Below the pieces are notes generated by a model that ran no database searches, was not told where the DNA came from, and worked only from the letters and a program-made list of their open reading frames with translations. From contig URLJ01000027.1 in assembly GCA_900548675.1 (NCBI GenBank), positions 1-23,888 of the forward strand: DNA of 23,888 nt, read 5' to 3'. The stretch comes from an uncultured Mollicutes bacterium (GTDB taxonomy: Bacteria; Bacillota_I; Bacilli_A; ML615J-28; CAG-313). The translations under genes and the position numbers were made by a program. Of the stretch, positions 22,622-23,888 are shown piece after piece; the first letter of the stretch is position 1, and each line of letters begins with the position of its first letter.

Positions 22622-23137
22622 ATGATAAATTATAAAGATTATATCGCTGAAGTTCCAAATTTCCCTATTGATGGTATCTTGTTTAGAGATATAACACCAT
22701 TAATGGCTGATGGGAAGGTGTTTAAATCGGCTTGTGATGAAATTATTAGTTTCTGTAAGGGGAAAGGAGCACAATTAATTGCTGGACCAGAATCGAGAGG
22801 TTTTATTTTTGGCTGTCCTGCAGCTTCTGAACTTGGAATTGGTTTTGTCCCTATTCGCAAACCTAATAAATTGCCACGTGAAGTTATTTCTGAAACTTAT
22901 GATTTAGAATATGGTCATAATACACTATGTATGCATAAAGATGCCATTAAACCAGGGCAAAAAGTAGTTATTATTGACGATTTACTCGCTACAGGCGGAA
23001 CGATGAAAGCTGCTATAAAACTAGTAGAATCATTAGGTGGCATTGTTGTAGGCTTAGCCTTTTTAGTAGAATTGTTACCATTGAAAGGAAGAGAATTACT
23101 ATCAGGCTATGACATTTTTACTTTAATAAAATACTAA
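22622..23137 (+). CDS. apt: Adenine phosphoribosyltransferase
   Basis: Purine salvage enzyme (171 residues, normal length) converting adenine and PRPP to AMP. It begins MINYKDYIAEVPNFPIDGILFRDITPLM, the family's N-terminal lid region, here split by the FPxxGI turn. The substrate segment GPESRGFIFG follows, then the flexible loop KPNKLPREVISETYDLEYG, and the PRPP-binding motif VVIIDDLLATGGT near residues 115–127. The ATG follows AGGAGTG (22610–22616). The rel gene starts 21 bases after its stop without a terminator, the common apt–relA order of Firmicutes, linking adenine salvage with the nucleotide alarmone enzyme. Confidence 0.96.
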   Translation: MINYKDYIAEVPNFPIDGILFRDITPLMADGKVFKSACDEIISFCKGKGAQLIAGPESRGFIFGCPAASELGIGFVPIRKPNKLPREVISETYDLEYGHNTLCMHKDAIKPGQKVVIIDDLLATGGTMKAAIKLVESLGGIVVGLAFLVELLPLKGRELLSGYDIFTLIKY

Positions 23138-23158
23138 ACTAAAAAGGAGGTGTGAGTA

Positions 23159-23888
23159 ATGTCTGAAAAAGTACAAACTATCGATGAGTTTAAAAAAGAT
23201 GATCAAGCAGAAAAAGCAAAGACAATAAAAGATGTTTTAGATGTTGCTCAAACCTATATTAATAATCCTGAGAGTCTTGCTTTAATAAAAAAAGCTTATG
23301 ATATCGCCGATGAATGCCATAAAGGGCAATTTAGAAAATCTGGCGAACCATATGTTCAACATCCCATTGAAGTAGCTTATATTTTAGCACAACTTCATAC
23401 AGGACCTTCGACAATAGCTGCTGGTTTGGTCCATGATGTCATCGAAGATACTGATATGACAGAAGAAAAAATGGCCGAACTCCTCGGTAAAGATGTTTCT
23501 TCTATAGTAGATGGTGTCACGAAAATTAGTAAATTAAAATACATGACTAAAGACAAGGCTTTAGCTCATGATCATCAAAAAATACTTTTGGCCATGTCAA
23601 AAGATATAAGAGTAGTTTTAGTTAAGTTAGTCGATAGACTTCATAATATGCGTACGCTTCAATATCATAACGATCAAGAAAAACAAATGCGAATAGCTAA
23701 AGAAACGCTAGATTTGTATGCTCCATTGGCTCATCGCCTTGGTATGTATCGCATAAAAGCAGAACTAGAAGATCTCAGTTTAAAATATCTTTCCAAAACC
23801 GAATATGATGAAATTGCTGCTGCTATAGTTGAAAGAAAAAGTGAACGTGAAGATGATATTGCAATGATGATTGAGCTAATTAAAAAAA
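23159..23888 (+). CDS. rel: Bifunctional (p)ppGpp synthetase/hydrolase Rel, 5' part
   Basis: N-terminal 243 residues of a RelA/SpoT-family stringent-response protein, cut by the window end. The HD hydrolase domain is complete in its metal- and substrate-binding residues: Arg59 in FRKSGEPYVQHP, His68, His92-Asp93 and Glu96-Asp97 in HDVIEDT, Asp159 and Asn163 in KLVDRLHNMRTL. The segment YAPLAHRLGMYRIKAELEDLSLKYL leads towards the synthetase domain, which lies beyond the window. It therefore can degrade ppGpp; synthetase and regulatory domains cannot be judged. The ATG at 23159 has a near-perfect ribosome site, AAAGGAGGTG (23143–23152), and the gene is co-transcribed with apt. Confidence 0.95.
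   Translation, partial: MSEKVQTIDEFKKDDQAEKAKTIKDVLDVAQTYINNPESLALIKKAYDIADECHKGQFRKSGEPYVQHPIEVAYILAQLHTGPSTIAAGLVHDVIEDTDMTEEKMAELLGKDVSSIVDGVTKISKLKYMTKDKALAHDHQKILLAMSKDIRVVLVKLVDRLHNMRTLQYHNDQEKQMRIAKETLDLYAPLAHRLGMYRIKAELEDLSLKYLSKTEYDEIAAAIVERKSEREDDIAMMIELIKK

Noticed and set aside
1..23888. CRISPR arrays, tRNA genes, IS elements, riboswitches
   Set aside because: No regularly spaced repeats, cloverleaf sequences, transposase genes or recognisable riboswitch cores were seen; nearly all sequence is accounted for by the listed genes.

Overview
The window is a gene-dense, AT-rich chromosomal segment from a Gram-positive bacterium of the Bacilli/Firmicutes type. The evidence is strong AGGAGG-type ribosome binding sites, sigma-A-like promoters (often with extended TGn -10 elements), and a spoIVB–spo0A pair following a nusB–xseA–xseB–dxs–recN run in Bacillus-like order. 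Sporulation genes spoIVB, spo0A and spoVB are all full length, so the organism is, or recently was, an endospore former. TGA reads as stop and tryptophan is TGG, which argues against a Mollicute with code 4. A low-GC, possibly gut-associated lineage near Erysipelotrichales/Turicibacter is my inference, not something the sequence proves. No rRNA, tRNA, CRISPR array, insertion sequence or phage gene was seen.

Layout. 1–2354: the tail of an upstream gene, a MATE efflux pump overlapping trmL, and a 58-codon gene whose stop codon lies inside its terminator. 2488–5207: a NahK-like sugar kinase and a lipoprotein with the sialate O-acetylesterase fold but no catalytic serine. 5234–10893: nusB, xseA, xseB, dxs and recN, tightly packed; this is the Bacillus cluster without folD, ispA, tlyA and argR. 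11017–12998: spoIVB (TTG start) and spo0A, separated by two convergent Spo0A boxes and a good promoter. 13099–14612: a small membrane protein on the minus strand and a Y-family DNA polymerase whose catalytic N-terminus lies upstream of its first usable ATG.

14613–19805: one transcription unit running from a near-consensus promoter to a bidirectional terminator. It contains mscL, glpK, an SPFH/zinc-ribbon protein (YdjI type), a membrane zinc-ribbon protein (YdjG type) and a NadC-fold protein with most active-site residues replaced. 19807–22426: a small membrane protein, a DUF421 protein and spoVB. 22622–23888: apt followed by a Rel (ppGpp synthetase/hydrolase) gene cut by the window end, the usual Firmicutes order.

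How the genes fit together. Housekeeping functions (DNA repair and recombination, isoprenoid precursors, antitermination, purine salvage, stringent response) are interleaved with sporulation control. The most unusual part is 14613–19805, where a tension-gated channel, a glycerolipid-precursor kinase and a two-protein SPFH/zinc-ribbon membrane module are co-transcribed with an enzyme-fold protein that probably no longer makes NaMN. Three proteins in the window have enzyme folds or regulatory sites with key residues lost: the esterase-like lipoprotein, the NadC-like protein, and GlpK at its PTS phosphorylation histidine.
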